DNA of 50,034 bases. Origin: Actinomycetes bacterium. Lineage in GTDB: Bacteria > Actinomycetota > Acidimicrobiia > Acidimicrobiales > Ilumatobacteraceae. Below the pieces are notes generated by a model. It was not told where the DNA came from and did not search any database. It saw nothing but the letters and a program-made list of their open reading frames with translations. Below, piece after piece: positions 7,294 to 16,353 of the stretch (within the stretch, counting starts at the first letter, position 1; each line of letters begins with the position of its first letter). The stretch lies in NCBI GenBank assembly GCA_014190235.1, contig BJGC01000016.1, positions 430 through 50,463 on the forward strand, read 5' to 3'. A program made the position numbers and the translations under genes.

Positions 7294-8442
7294 GTGGATC
7301 TATTTGAATACCAGGGCAAGCAATATTTTGCCCGCTATGACATACCAGTATCAGCAGGTGGGGTTGCCACCACTGTTGATGAAGCGGTTGCTGTTGCCAA
7401 CAAAACTGGCTATCCCGTTGTTGTTAAAGCACAAGTACAAGTTGGCGGCCGAGGCAAAGCAGGCGGTATCAAGTTGGCCAATGATGAAGCCGAAGTACGC
7501 ACACACGCCGGAAACATTTTGGGCATGGATATCAAGGGCCATGTCGTCAAGCGCATTTGGGTTGAAAATGCCTCTGACATCAAAGAGGAGTACTACGCGT
7601 CGTTCACATTAGATCGCGCAGCCAAGCAACATCTTTTGATGCTCAGTGTTGAAGGCGGGGTTGAGATCGAAGTAGTTGCGGCCAAAAACCCTGATGCAAT
7701 CATTAAGTTGCATATCAATCCGGTTGATGGCTTGTCGCTAACAGCAGCAAAGAAAGCAGTTGTCGATGCCAAGATTCCAGCACAAGCCCAAGCAGGGGTG
7801 GCAGAGATGTTGATTAAGTTGTATCGCTGCTTTACAGAGGGTGATTGCGATTTAGCCGAAATTAATCCGCTTATCTTGAAGCCAAACGGCCAAATACATG
7901 CTCTCGATGCCAAGGTTAGTTTGGACGAGAACGCAGAGTTTCGTCATCCAGAGTGGGCTGAATTTATGGCCACAATTGAGCTAGACGCACGCGAAAAACT
8001 CGCCCGTGAATATGGGCTGCAGTACATCGGTCTTGACGGCACGGTTGGCATTATTGCTAACGGTGCAGGCTTGGCAATGAGCACGCTTGACGTGGTCAAT
8101 CAAGTCGGCGGATCCGCAGCGAACTTCCTTGACATTGGTGGTGGCGCAAATGCCGATCTGATGGCGCATGCGCTTGAAGTAATTAACTCGGACAAAAATG
8201 TGAAGAGTATTTTCATCAACATCTTTGGTGGCATTACGCGCGGTGAAGAAGTTGCCAAAGGAATTGTTGAAGCGATGTCTCGCGTTGACTTACGAGCGCC
8301 AATTGTGATTCGACTTGACGGAACAAACGCCCAAGAAGGCAGAGACATCTTGGCTAATGCTGGTATTCCTGCATCAAAGTTGACAAGTAAACCCACCATG
8401 TTGGATGCTGCACGCGCGGCTGTCGAACTTGCTCAGAAATAG
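7294..8442 (+). CDS. sucC: Succinyl-CoA synthetase, beta subunit
   Basis: A 382-residue ADP/GDP-forming succinyl-CoA ligase beta subunit at the usual length. N-terminal ATP-grasp signature LFEYQGKQYFARYDIPV, then VVKAQVQVGGRGKAGG (nucleotide-binding lysine and glycine loop), and NIFGGITRGEEVAKGIVEA in the C-terminal CoA-ligase domain. It forms the catalytic complex with SucD, next gene, and makes succinate and NTP from succinyl-CoA in the TCA cycle. Start GTG 7294 with Shine-Dalgarno AGGGAG inside the end of the upstream gene. Likely operon mcmA2-sucC-sucD-purH. Confidence 0.97.
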   Translation: MDLFEYQGKQYFARYDIPVSAGGVATTVDEAVAVANKTGYPVVVKAQVQVGGRGKAGGIKLANDEAEVRTHAGNILGMDIKGHVVKRIWVENASDIKEEYYASFTLDRAAKQHLLMLSVEGGVEIEVVAAKNPDAIIKLHINPVDGLSLTAAKKAVVDAKIPAQAQAGVAEMLIKLYRCFTEGDCDLAEINPLILKPNGQIHALDAKVSLDENAEFRHPEWAEFMATIELDAREKLAREYGLQYIGLDGTVGIIANGAGLAMSTLDVVNQVGGSAANFLDIGGGANADLMAHALEVINSDKNVKSIFINIFGGITRGEEVAKGIVEAMSRVDLRAPIVIRLDGTNAQEGRDILANAGIPASKLTSKPTMLDAARAAVELAQK

Positions 8443-8451
8443 GAAACAGTT

Positions 8452-9351
8452 ATGGCAATTTTTGTAGATCACAACACCAAGGTCATTGTGCAAGGACTCA
8501 CTGGCGGACAAGGAAAATATCACGGCTTGCGCAACAAGGCGTACGGAACCCAAGTAGTTGCAGGCGTGACTCCTGGCAAAGGTGGTCAAGATGTCGAGGG
8601 TATTCCCGTGTATGACACGGTGGCTCAAGCAGTGCAGGCAACGGGAGCGACGGCATCATTTGTGACTGTGCCCCCAAAGGCCGCACCTGCTGCAATTTTG
8701 GAGGCTGCTGCCGCGGGTGTCACATTTATTGTGTGTATTACAGAAGGTATTCCGGCCCAGGATGAGGCACGCACCTACAACACGTTGGTTCGCGACTACC
8801 CCAATGTTCGATTACTCGGACCAAATTGCCCCGGCATTATCAGCCCCGGAAAATGCAATATCGGAATCACTGCTGGAGAAATTGCTCAGTTACCAACTGC
8901 CAAGGGACCAAATGTTGGAATCGTTTCGCGATCCGGAACGCTGACATATCAGGCGTTGTACGAACTGAAGCAACTCGGAATTGGCGTGAGCACGTGCGTC
9001 GGTATCGGCGGAGATCCAGTTCCGGGAACATCTTTTATCGATTGCTTGCGCGAGTTTCAAAACGATCCAGAGACTCACGCAATCATCATGATCGGTGAGA
9101 TTGGCGGATCAGCCGAAGAAGAAGCAGCAGACTTCATTACAGCACATGTCACTAAGCCGATGTCTGCGTACATTGCCGGCGTCACTGCACCTGCCGGAAA
9201 AAAGATGGGTCACGCTGGCGCCATCGTGTCAGGCGGTAAAGGAACAGCACAAGGCAAAATGGATGCGTTGCGCGCAGCAGGAGTGCGCGTTGGGCTCAAC
9301 CCAACCGAGGCTGGAGCATTGATGGCTGACATTGTGAAAGAACTCGCCTAA
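8452..9351 (+). CDS. sucD: Succinyl-CoA synthetase, alpha subunit
   Basis: A 299-residue alpha subunit. CoA-binding Rossmann part starts with VQGLTGGQGKYHG; the phosphohistidine region is GHAGAIVSGGKGTAQGK. Shine-Dalgarno AGGAAA lies before ATG 8452, 9 bp after sucC. Its stop is immediately followed by the purH ATG, with no spacer. Confidence 0.97.
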   Translation: MAIFVDHNTKVIVQGLTGGQGKYHGLRNKAYGTQVVAGVTPGKGGQDVEGIPVYDTVAQAVQATGATASFVTVPPKAAPAAILEAAAAGVTFIVCITEGIPAQDEARTYNTLVRDYPNVRLLGPNCPGIISPGKCNIGITAGEIAQLPTAKGPNVGIVSRSGTLTYQALYELKQLGIGVSTCVGIGGDPVPGTSFIDCLREFQNDPETHAIIMIGEIGGSAEEEAADFITAHVTKPMSAYIAGVTAPAGKKMGHAGAIVSGGKGTAQGKMDALRAAGVRVGLNPTEAGALMADIVKELA

Positions 9352-10860
9352 ATGCCACGCGCATTGCTGTCGGTCTACGACAAGAACGGCATCGTTGAGT
9401 TTGCTGAGGCGCTACACGAACTTGGATGGGAACTGCTGTCAAGTGGTGGCACGGCCAAAGTAATCGCAGATAATGGCATCCCAGTGATTGATGTTGCAGA
9501 GATCACCGGTCTTGGTCCAATTCTTGATCATCGTGTTGTCACATTGCATCCAAAGATTCATGGTGGCTTACTGGCTGATATTGCTAATCCTGCTCACGTT
9601 GCCGAGATGTTGCAATACGGAATCGAGCCGATTTCATTGGTAGTGGTGAACCTGTATCCGTTCACGACCAACCCAAGTATTGAGTTGATTGATATTGGTG
9701 GACCAGCCATGGTTCGGGCAGCCGCTAAAAATCATGCCCATGTCGGCGTCATTGTCGATGTCAGCGACTACGACGGAGTTCTTGACTTGATTCGACACGA
9801 TGATTTTGACGTTGTTGCTCGACGACAGTTGGCTGCAAAAGCATTTCGCATTACGAGTGCGTATGACGCTGCAGTGGCCGCTTGGATGGGCAGTGACATT
9901 GAGAGCAGTATTGATGCCACGCTTCCGCCCGTACTCACAGTTGTTGGAGAACGAGATGAAATTTTGCGATACGGAGAAAATCCACACCAGGTAGGGGCAC
10001 GATACAGATTGCCTGGTCTCAGAAGTTGGTGGGATTCTGCTCTGCAACTGAACGGCAAAGAAATGAGCTACCTCAATGTCTTTGACACCGAAGCAGCGTG
10101 GCAACTTGTTAATAAGTTTGATGCACCTGCCGCCGTTATTGTCAAGCACGCCAATGCGTGTGGCGTTGCAACGGGGGAATCAATTGATGATGCCTATCGC
10201 GCAGCACATGCTGCCGACCCGATCAGTGCTTTTGGCGGAATCATTGCTCTCAACCGCGCAGTCACAGACGATACGGCACGGGCAATCGCCGAGATTTTTA
10301 CGGAAGTTGTGGTGGCGCCTGGGTTTAGTGCAGGGGCACTAGAAATTTTGTGTGCAAAACCATCACTGCGACTGCTTGAGGCAACGGCGCCATTCAATGA
10401 AAATGCATTGCAGGTGCGCAGTATTGACGGTGGCCTGTTGGTGCAAACAACAGACGAAGTGGATGAACCACTCGATCTGTACACGGTTGCCACTGATCGC
10501 ACACCGACTGATACAGAATGGACTGACTTGTTGTTGGCGTGGCAAGTTGCTGCAGCAACATGGAGCAACGCCATTGTGTTGGTCAAAAATGGAATTGCGA
10601 TTGGCATTGGCGGGGGACAACCCAATCGAGTTGACGCTGCTCGGATTGCCATTGGTCGTGCCGCCAATAATGTGGTGGGTTCGGTGGCTGCTAGCGACGC
10701 GTTTTTCCCGTTTCGCGACACCATTGATGAACTGGCCAAGGCGGGCGTAACGGCAATTATTCAGCCGGGCGGAAGTGTTCGCGATGCAGAGTCAATTGCG
10801 GCAGCGAACGAACATGGGCTGGCCATGGTGGTTACCGGAGTTCGTCACTTTCGCCATTAA
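9352..10860 (+). CDS. purH: Bifunctional AICAR formyltransferase/IMP cyclohydrolase
   Basis: A 502-residue enzyme for the last two steps of IMP synthesis, within the family's usual 500-530. The N-terminal cyclohydrolase (MGS-like) domain shows SSGGTAK and HRVVTLHPKIHGG. The formyltransferase domain has LRYGENPHQ and the catalytic KHANACGVA, with Ala where many homologues have Pro. The formyl donor is 10-formyl-tetrahydrofolate, which links it to metF downstream. It begins directly after the sucD stop without a clear Shine-Dalgarno, so it is probably translationally coupled. The actinobacterial partner purN is not adjacent here. Confidence 0.96.
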   Translation: MPRALLSVYDKNGIVEFAEALHELGWELLSSGGTAKVIADNGIPVIDVAEITGLGPILDHRVVTLHPKIHGGLLADIANPAHVAEMLQYGIEPISLVVVNLYPFTTNPSIELIDIGGPAMVRAAAKNHAHVGVIVDVSDYDGVLDLIRHDDFDVVARRQLAAKAFRITSAYDAAVAAWMGSDIESSIDATLPPVLTVVGERDEILRYGENPHQVGARYRLPGLRSWWDSALQLNGKEMSYLNVFDTEAAWQLVNKFDAPAAVIVKHANACGVATGESIDDAYRAAHAADPISAFGGIIALNRAVTDDTARAIAEIFTEVVVAPGFSAGALEILCAKPSLRLLEATAPFNENALQVRSIDGGLLVQTTDEVDEPLDLYTVATDRTPTDTEWTDLLLAWQVAAATWSNAIVLVKNGIAIGIGGGQPNRVDAARIAIGRAANNVVGSVAASDAFFPFRDTIDELAKAGVTAIIQPGGSVRDAESIAAANEHGLAMVVTGVRHFRH

Positions 10861-10861
10861 C

Positions 10862-10889
10862 GATGCGCCTCATCTTCGCCGAGCGCATC
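10862..10889 (+). terminator. Candidate hairpin after purH
   Basis: GATGCGC(C)TC pairs with GAGCGCATC (9 bp with one bulge) around a 9-nt loop, directly after the purH stop. There is no T-run behind it, so it may be a weak terminator or an mRNA 3' end. It ends four bases before the metF -10 element. Confidence 0.35.
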
Positions 10890-10892
10890 TAA

Positions 10893-10898
10893 TAGAAT
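10893..10898 (+). promoter_or_regulatory. -10 element of metF (leaderless layout)
   Basis: TAGAAT ends exactly 6 nt before GTG 10905, which predicts a transcript starting at the G of the start codon. Confidence 0.6.
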
Positions 10899-10904
10899 GA
10901 ACCC

Positions 10905-11765
10905 GTGACACGGATTAGCGCTCTTTTACAAGCAGGACGTACGTTCTCGTTTGAGTTTTTCCCTCCCAAAAATGATGAGGCTCAGGTCGCGTTGACGCGA
11001 GCGATTATCGAACTCGAACCGTTGGCCCCCAGTTTTGTCAGCGTTACCTACGGGGCGGGCGGCTCGACACGCGAACGCACTCGAGATCTAGTGGTACAGA
11101 TGCGGCGCGAGACAAAGATTCCGCCAATGGCTCATCTCACATGTGTGGGGCACACGCGTGCAGAGATACAAGACATCATCGGGGCCTATGTCGAGGCAGG
11201 AGTAGAGAACGTTTTGGCGCTTGCAGGTGATTTGCCAGCAGACGGGACTGATATTCCGCCAAGTGATTATGTCTATGCCACAGATCTCGTTGAGCATCTG
11301 CGCAGTATCACCGACATGTGCATTGGTGTTGCCGCTCATCCAGAAGGGCATCCCCGATCACTCGATCGAGCGACAGATCGTCGTCATATGGCTGCAAAAT
11401 TGCAGATGGCCGATTTTGCCACGACTCAATTTTTCTTTGAGGTCGAGCACTACGTTCGATTAGTCAATGAACTTGCCGATCTTGGTTGCACGAAGCCCGT
11501 CATCCCCGGAATCATGCCCGTGACCAACTTGTCCCAAGTGCAAAGAATGGCCGCAATGTCTGGAACAGAGTTCCCGTCGTGGTTGCACGATGAATTGGCG
11601 TCGATGAGAACACCTGAAGATGTTCGTCGCGCCGGAGTCGATGCTGCTACTCGGCTCTGTGCAGAACTGCTTGAGGCCAATGCACCAGGATTGCATTTTT
11701 ATACGATGAACCGCTCGACTGCTACTCGAGAAATTTACGCTGAACTTGGACTTCCCGTCACGTAA
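10905..11765 (+). CDS. metF: 5,10-Methylenetetrahydrofolate reductase
   Basis: A 286-residue FAD enzyme that reduces methylene-THF to methyl-THF for methionine synthesis. TIM-barrel signatures in order: FEFFPPKN (strand 1, catalytic Glu), SVTYGAGGSTRERT, HLTCVGHTRAEI, LALAGDLP, and TQFFFEVEHYVRLV. Normal bacterial length. Start GTG 10905 is supported by the -10 element. The following acyltransferase starts 6 bp after the stop and may be co-transcribed. Confidence 0.95.
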   Translation: MTRISALLQAGRTFSFEFFPPKNDEAQVALTRAIIELEPLAPSFVSVTYGAGGSTRERTRDLVVQMRRETKIPPMAHLTCVGHTRAEIQDIIGAYVEAGVENVLALAGDLPADGTDIPPSDYVYATDLVEHLRSITDMCIGVAAHPEGHPRSLDRATDRRHMAAKLQMADFATTQFFFEVEHYVRLVNELADLGCTKPVIPGIMPVTNLSQVQRMAAMSGTEFPSWLHDELASMRTPEDVRRAGVDAATRLCAELLEANAPGLHFYTMNRSTATREIYAELGLPVT

Positions 11766-11771
11766 TCAAAG

Positions 11772-13718
11772 ATGAATCAAAACGCGACATACGAAAACGG
11801 AACCCCAGCATGGGGCGCGCGGCGTGGTCCGGTGATGCCCTACATCCCGGCCGTTGATGGCTTGCGGGCGTTGTCTGTGATTGCCGTCATTGTGTATCAC
11901 GCCAATAAGAGTTGGCTCGGCGGTGGATTCTTAGGTGTCGAAGTATTTTTTGTTATTTCGGGATACTTGATCACACTGCTATTGCTCGCTGAAAGAGAAA
12001 GAACCGGCACAGTAACACTGCGTAATTTCTGGATGCGCAGAGCACGACGTTTACTGCCCGCGTTATGGACGCTCCTGTTGTCGATCACGATCTGGTGTGC
12101 ATTTTTTGATCGCGAGCGGTTGGGAATGCTGCGTGGAGATGTTGTTGGGGCATTTATATATATGTCGAACTGGTTCAACATCTGGTCTGGTTCGTCATAC
12201 ACATCGTCTTTTTCGTTTGCACCGTTACGCCATTTATGGTCACTAGCCGTCGAAGAGCAGTACTACTTGCTGTGGCCAATCGTGATGTTTGTTGTGCTCA
12301 AACGTATGAGACAACGCCTATTGCCTTTCATTGGCTTATTTTTTGTAGCAATTGCAGTTGCCATCGCCGTGGTGACGGCAGTGATGTATCAAACAGGGCC
12401 GATCGATACCTTTGCTAAAACTCCTCACCAGTTCATGTCGTTATTTGGACATCGCGTCTTACGCATTGACTTTCTCTACTTGGGTACTTTTAGCAGAGCA
12501 ACTGGATTATTTCTGGGCTCCGGACTTGCAATGATGTGGCGACCTTGGGCGCTCGCACGCGGCAAGGTAATTCGCACTGGTAGAGCCTTAGATCTTCTCG
12601 GTGTGGGAGCAATCGCAGCACTTGGCTACATGGCCTGGAGTTTTCGCACAGTCGTCGAAGGCGTTGATGTCGGACAGCAAGGCTATGACTTGCTATATCG
12701 TGGCGGATTTTTTCTTGTTGGCCTCGCATCTATTATCGTGATTGCCGCCGTCACGCACCCACGCTCAGAACTGGGTCGATGGGTGATCGGTAACCCACTG
12801 TTTGTGTGGGTAGGAGTTCGAAGTTACGGACTGTATTTATACCATTGGCCGATTTTTCAGATCTATCGAAAAAGTGCAGGGACGCCACTGACCGTCGAAC
12901 AATTTGGGTGGCTAATGCTGGCGTCATTGATTGTGACGGAGTTGTCGTATCAATGTATTGAAATGCCGATACGTCGCGGAAAACTCATGCCGTATTATCG
13001 CAACTTGCGGGCATCTATCAGCGACAGTCAGGCAATGGTACGTCGCCGAGCCGGCACTGCAGTTTTAGTGGTATCACTCTTGCCGATTTTTGCGGTGGGC
13101 GCTCTCGTGACTGCCGACGTCGTGCCCGACGAGATCACACAGAACCTAAACGACAACGAAGACGCCGTGACCAACGTAATGGCTAGTACAACAACATCAG
13201 CAACAACCTTGGCGGTGGCCACATCAACACCGGCGACTCTTGCACCAGTCAAACGAATTGATGTGCTTGCAATTGGCGATTCAGTGATGCTGGGCGCCGC
13301 ACGTAAACTCAAAGCCAAAGGCATCACCGTTGACGCCGAAAAAAATCGGCAGTTCAACGAGTCACTCCAAATATTTGGGTATCTCAAAGCAACCAGAGAA
13401 CTTGGAGACAACGTAGTCATCCATCTCGGGACAAATAACGGCACAACAAAGCAAACTCTTGACCGAATTATGAAGGCATTGGTCGATGTGAAACTCGTGG
13501 TCTTTCTCACGACGCATGTCCCCACAAGAGGTTGGCAGCAAGAGACCAACTCACTCATCGCAGCACTTCCAAAGCAGTATCCGAATGTCAAAGTCGTGTA
13601 TTGGAATGCCATCACCAAGGATCATCCTGAGTATTTTGCGGGTGACAGGGTGCATCTCAAGCCCGCTGGTCAAGACTTCTATGTGGAGCAGATCATGGCC
13701 GCATTAGGCCGTTCCTAG
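11772..13718 (+). CDS. Acyltransferase-3/SGNH two-domain membrane protein (OafA-like)
   Basis: A 648-residue protein. The N-terminal 380 or so residues form a polytopic acyltransferase-3 domain that starts with the typical YIPAVDGLRALSVIAVIVYH (catalytic His in VYHA), includes FFVISGYLIT and has about ten membrane helices. A Thr/Ala-rich linker (around residues 465-490) leads to an extracytoplasmic SGNH domain with IGDSVMLG (block I Ser), HLGTNNG and DRVHL (catalytic Asp/His). Such proteins O-acylate cell-surface polysaccharides or peptidoglycan; the acceptor here is unknown. It sits between metF and mdh without obvious functional link. Confidence 0.9.
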   Translation: MNQNATYENGTPAWGARRGPVMPYIPAVDGLRALSVIAVIVYHANKSWLGGGFLGVEVFFVISGYLITLLLLAERERTGTVTLRNFWMRRARRLLPALWTLLLSITIWCAFFDRERLGMLRGDVVGAFIYMSNWFNIWSGSSYTSSFSFAPLRHLWSLAVEEQYYLLWPIVMFVVLKRMRQRLLPFIGLFFVAIAVAIAVVTAVMYQTGPIDTFAKTPHQFMSLFGHRVLRIDFLYLGTFSRATGLFLGSGLAMMWRPWALARGKVIRTGRALDLLGVGAIAALGYMAWSFRTVVEGVDVGQQGYDLLYRGGFFLVGLASIIVIAAVTHPRSELGRWVIGNPLFVWVGVRSYGLYLYHWPIFQIYRKSAGTPLTVEQFGWLMLASLIVTELSYQCIEMPIRRGKLMPYYRNLRASISDSQAMVRRRAGTAVLVVSLLPIFAVGALVTADVVPDEITQNLNDNEDAVTNVMASTTTSATTLAVATSTPATLAPVKRIDVLAIGDSVMLGAARKLKAKGITVDAEKNRQFNESLQIFGYLKATRELGDNVVIHLGTNNGTTKQTLDRIMKALVDVKLVVFLTTHVPTRGWQQETNSLIAALPKQYPNVKVVYWNAITKDHPEYFAGDRVHLKPAGQDFYVEQIMAALGRS

Positions 13719-13744
13719 GGGCCAGCGCCTACGATTGAAGGTCT

Positions 13745-14731
13745 ATGACAACCCCTATCAAAGTTACGGTCACCGGTGCTGCAGGTCAGATTGGCTACAG
13801 CCTCCTTTTTAGAATTGCCTCTGGCGCAATGTTGGGAGCCAACACGCCCATCATTTTGCAATTGCTTGAAATCACGCCCGCATTAGGCGCGCTTGATGGC
13901 GTGCGCATGGAGCTTGAGGACTGCGCGTTCCCGTTGTTGGCCGGAATCGTGTGCACTGATCAAGCCGATGTTGCCTTTGGTGACGCAGATGTAGCCATGT
14001 TGGTGGGTGCGATGCCGCGCAAAGATGGCATGGAGCGGGCTGATCTGCTGTCGGCAAATGGTGGAATATTTAAACCACAAGGTCAAGCAATCGGAGCCAA
14101 TGCGAAGAAAAACATCAAGGTATTGGTTGTGGGTAATCCGGCCAATACCAATGCGCTGATCGCAATGAATAATGCAAGCGGCGTTGCTCCGCGGCAATTT
14201 ACGGCAATGACCCGCCTCGATCACAATAGGGCGATCACACAGTTGGCCTTGCGGGTTGGTTCGCCAATTACTGCAGTGAAAAAGATGACAATTTGGGGTA
14301 ATCACTCGACCACGCAGTATCCGGATCTCACGCATTGCGAGGTCAACGGCAAGAACGCCGCAGAGTTGGTGAGCGATCATGCGTGGATAGACGCCGAGTA
14401 CAACCCCACGGTTGCCAAGCGCGGTGCGGCCATCATTAAGGCGCGTGGTTTGTCGTCTGCGGCGTCTGCAGCAAACGCCGCCATTGATCATGTGCGCAGT
14501 TGGGCTCTTGGCACCCCAGAAGGTGATTGGGTGTCCATGGCTGTGCCTTCTGACGGCAGTTATGGCGTCCCAGAGGGTTTGATCTCGTCATTCCCTTGTG
14601 TGTGCAAGGACGGGGAATACAGCATCGTGCAAGGCCTCGAGATTGATTCCTATAGTCGCGGCAAGATCGATGCATCGGTGGCCGAGTTGGCAGAAGAGCG
14701 AGATGCTGTTCGGGAGTTGGGACTCATCTAA
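13745..14731 (+). CDS. mdh: Malate dehydrogenase
   Basis: A 328-residue NAD-dependent malate dehydrogenase of the cytosolic type. Signatures are [63 protein letters not shown] and the catalytic His in [12 protein letters not shown]. It completes the TCA-cycle set with sucCD and sdhCAB in this window. The -10 TACGAT (13730-13735) ends 9 nt before the ATG, giving a leader of about 3 nt. Its TAA shares a base with the ATG of the next gene. Confidence 0.96.
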   Translation: MTTPIKVTVTGAAGQIGYSLLFRIASGAMLGANTPIILQLLEITPALGALDGVRMELEDCAFPLLAGIVCTDQADVAFGDADVAMLVGAMPRKDGMERADLLSANGGIFKPQGQAIGANAKKNIKVLVVGNPANTNALIAMNNASGVAPRQFTAMTRLDHNRAITQLALRVGSPITAVKKMTIWGNHSTTQYPDLTHCEVNGKNAAELVSDHAWIDAEYNPTVAKRGAAIIKARGLSSAASAANAAIDHVRSWALGTPEGDWVSMAVPSDGSYGVPEGLISSFPCVCKDGEYSIVQGLEIDSYSRGKIDASVAELAEERDAVRELGLI

Positions 14732-15444
14732 TGACTCCAGAGGCCTTGATCGATACTGATCGATGGCCCCTTAATGACACTGCGTTGCACGAGCAACTGC
14801 ACAGCATCTTTTGTGCTGAGAATGTTGTGGTTCTGCCTGGTTTTATTCGCCACGAATACATTGACGAACTTGTGCGTGAGTCTGAAGAATTGATGACTGT
14901 CTCGTACCGAAGTGAGGTCAACGGCAAGGTCAATGTCGTGGCCTATGACCAGTTCCCGGCACACAGTTTGTTGCGTGCGCTCTATGAGTGGGACGGGCTA
15001 ATGAACTTTGTTGGCAAGGTGCTTGGGGAAGTCAAGTTGTTTCGGTATGCAGATGAGTTAGGTGCACTGAATTTGTCGAGCATGATCGATGGCGATGATT
15101 TGGGTTGGCATTTTGATCAAACCGATTTTGTGGTTTCCATTGCATTACAGCCATCAATCAGCGGTGGTGAGTTCAAAAATGCTGCATGCATTCGCAGTGC
15201 TGACAGCGACAACGAAGACATTGTGCAGGCAGTTCGCAATGGTGAACGCCCAGACCTCGTGCGTGTAGAACCCATGACGCCCGGAACGTTGATGGTCTTT
15301 AATGGTCGTTGGAGCCTGCATCAGGTGTCACCGATTGTGGGTGATGTCACACGACACGTAGCGTTGCTCGCGTATGACACCAAGCCCGGAACAGAATCAA
15401 ATCAAGAATTGAAATTTACTCGCTACGGAAGGATGCCTGCATGA
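14731..15444 (+). CDS. Fe(II)/2-oxoglutarate dioxygenase (phytanoyl-CoA hydroxylase/ArpA-like)
   Basis: A 237-residue double-stranded beta-helix oxygenase. The facial triad is visible as His127 and Asp129 (WHFDQTDF) and His197 (SLHQVSP), with Arg208 (TRHVALL) placed to bind 2-oxoglutarate. The family hydroxylates or N/O-demethylates small molecules; the substrate is unknown. The gene is coupled to mdh by a TAATG overlap and to the Fae homologue downstream by an ATGA overlap. If it is a demethylase it would release formaldehyde next to a Fae-type protein; this is inference from context. Confidence 0.8.
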   Translation: MTPEALIDTDRWPLNDTALHEQLHSIFCAENVVVLPGFIRHEYIDELVRESEELMTVSYRSEVNGKVNVVAYDQFPAHSLLRALYEWDGLMNFVGKVLGEVKLFRYADELGALNLSSMIDGDDLGWHFDQTDFVVSIALQPSISGGEFKNAACIRSADSDNEDIVQAVRNGERPDLVRVEPMTPGTLMVFNGRWSLHQVSPIVGDVTRHVALLAYDTKPGTESNQELKFTRYGRMPA

Positions 15445-15947
15445 GTGCCGACGACGATATTTGTATTGGTGAAGGATTCATCGGACAAGGTGTGAACGCT
15501 GCACATGTCAATACAGTTTTTGGTCTACGAAATGGTCCAGTTGGGGTTGCATGGGCCACTGCTTTGGCGACACCGCGTCAGGGGCACGTGCCATTTGTTG
15601 CAGTTGCGAAACCCAACGTTCCGGTTGTGCCGTTCACGCTGTTTGTGAACAAGGCAGAAATCACCAGCGGTGCACATGGCATCTTGACATGGGGTGCAGC
15701 GCAAGCAGGTATTGCTGCAGGAGTCGCTGTTGCTCACGAAGACGGATCCTTGCCCACTGATTGCAGGGATTACGTATTGATTGCCGCTGTGTGGGTTAAT
15801 CCAGATGCAACAGACGAAGAAGAAGTCTTTGCCAATAATCGAGACGCGATTGCAAGTGCGTTAGCGATGGCGCGTGCTGGTGGTCCGATGGTAGAAGATG
15901 CACTGGTTGCAATGACTAATCCGACGAACCCGTATTTTCGGAAGTAG
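15441..15947 (+). CDS. Formaldehyde-activating enzyme (Fae) homologue
   Basis: A 168-residue protein that aligns along its length with Fae, which condenses formaldehyde with tetrahydromethanopterin. Shared features are GEGFIGQG near the N-terminus, the proposed catalytic His22 (NAAHVNTVFG), KPNVPVVPFTLFVNKAEI, WGAAQAGIAAGVA, and the C-terminal NPTNPYF. It is diverged from methylotroph Fae, so it may be a Fae-like protein with another carrier or function. It starts inside the stop of the dioxygenase gene (ATGA). No other tetrahydromethanopterin pathway gene is in the window. Confidence 0.75.
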   Translation: MSADDDICIGEGFIGQGVNAAHVNTVFGLRNGPVGVAWATALATPRQGHVPFVAVAKPNVPVVPFTLFVNKAEITSGAHGILTWGAAQAGIAAGVAVAHEDGSLPTDCRDYVLIAAVWVNPDATDEEEVFANNRDAIASALAMARAGGPMVEDALVAMTNPTNPYFRK

Positions 15948-15949
15948 TT

Positions 15950-16339
15950 TTATTCGTAGACGGTTTCTTGACGAACAGTCTCGAACACTGCGTCTAGAGC
16001 GACGAACACTGCTTGACATGCGATCAGTTTTTGCAGATCACCGGTGACGCTGATTTTTCCGCCAATCAGTAACTCCTGTGTGTTCATGGTTCCGGTTGCC
16101 ACAGCAACTGCTGTGTCCCATGATTGCTCCATGCGCACATCTTCATCTGGTGCGGCGCCAGCACCAAATGTGGCTGCACCATCAGCCACGATGAGGTGAT
16201 AGACGACGTCTCCTGGGGGGCCACCAGTGACGACTTGCGTGATTGCGAGGGAGTGCTGCGCGCATGCATCGGCAACGGGCGCACTATTGGCGACATGCTG
16301 TGAGAGTGTGTGGATCCAGTCCAGACTGAGGTATCGCAT
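15950..16339 (-). CDS. SCP2 sterol-carrier-like domain protein
   Basis: A 129-residue single-domain protein resembling SCP2 lipid-binding proteins: VVYHLIVADGAATFGAG, a segment that tolerates hydrophobic ligands, and the motif GTMNTQELLIGGKISVTGDL that closes the SCP2 fold. It probably binds a lipid or acyl-CoA. It lies 14 bp after dedA on the same strand and is the last gene of a likely hppA-dedA-SCP2 unit. It converges with the fae-like gene, 2 bp between stops. Confidence 0.75.
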   Translation of the reverse strand: MRYLSLDWIHTLSQHVANSAPVADACAQHSLAITQVVTGGPPGDVVYHLIVADGAATFGAGAAPDEDVRMEQSWDTAVAVATGTMNTQELLIGGKISVTGDLQKLIACQAVFVALDAVFETVRQETVYE

Positions 16340-16353
16340 GTCTGTAGTGTGCC

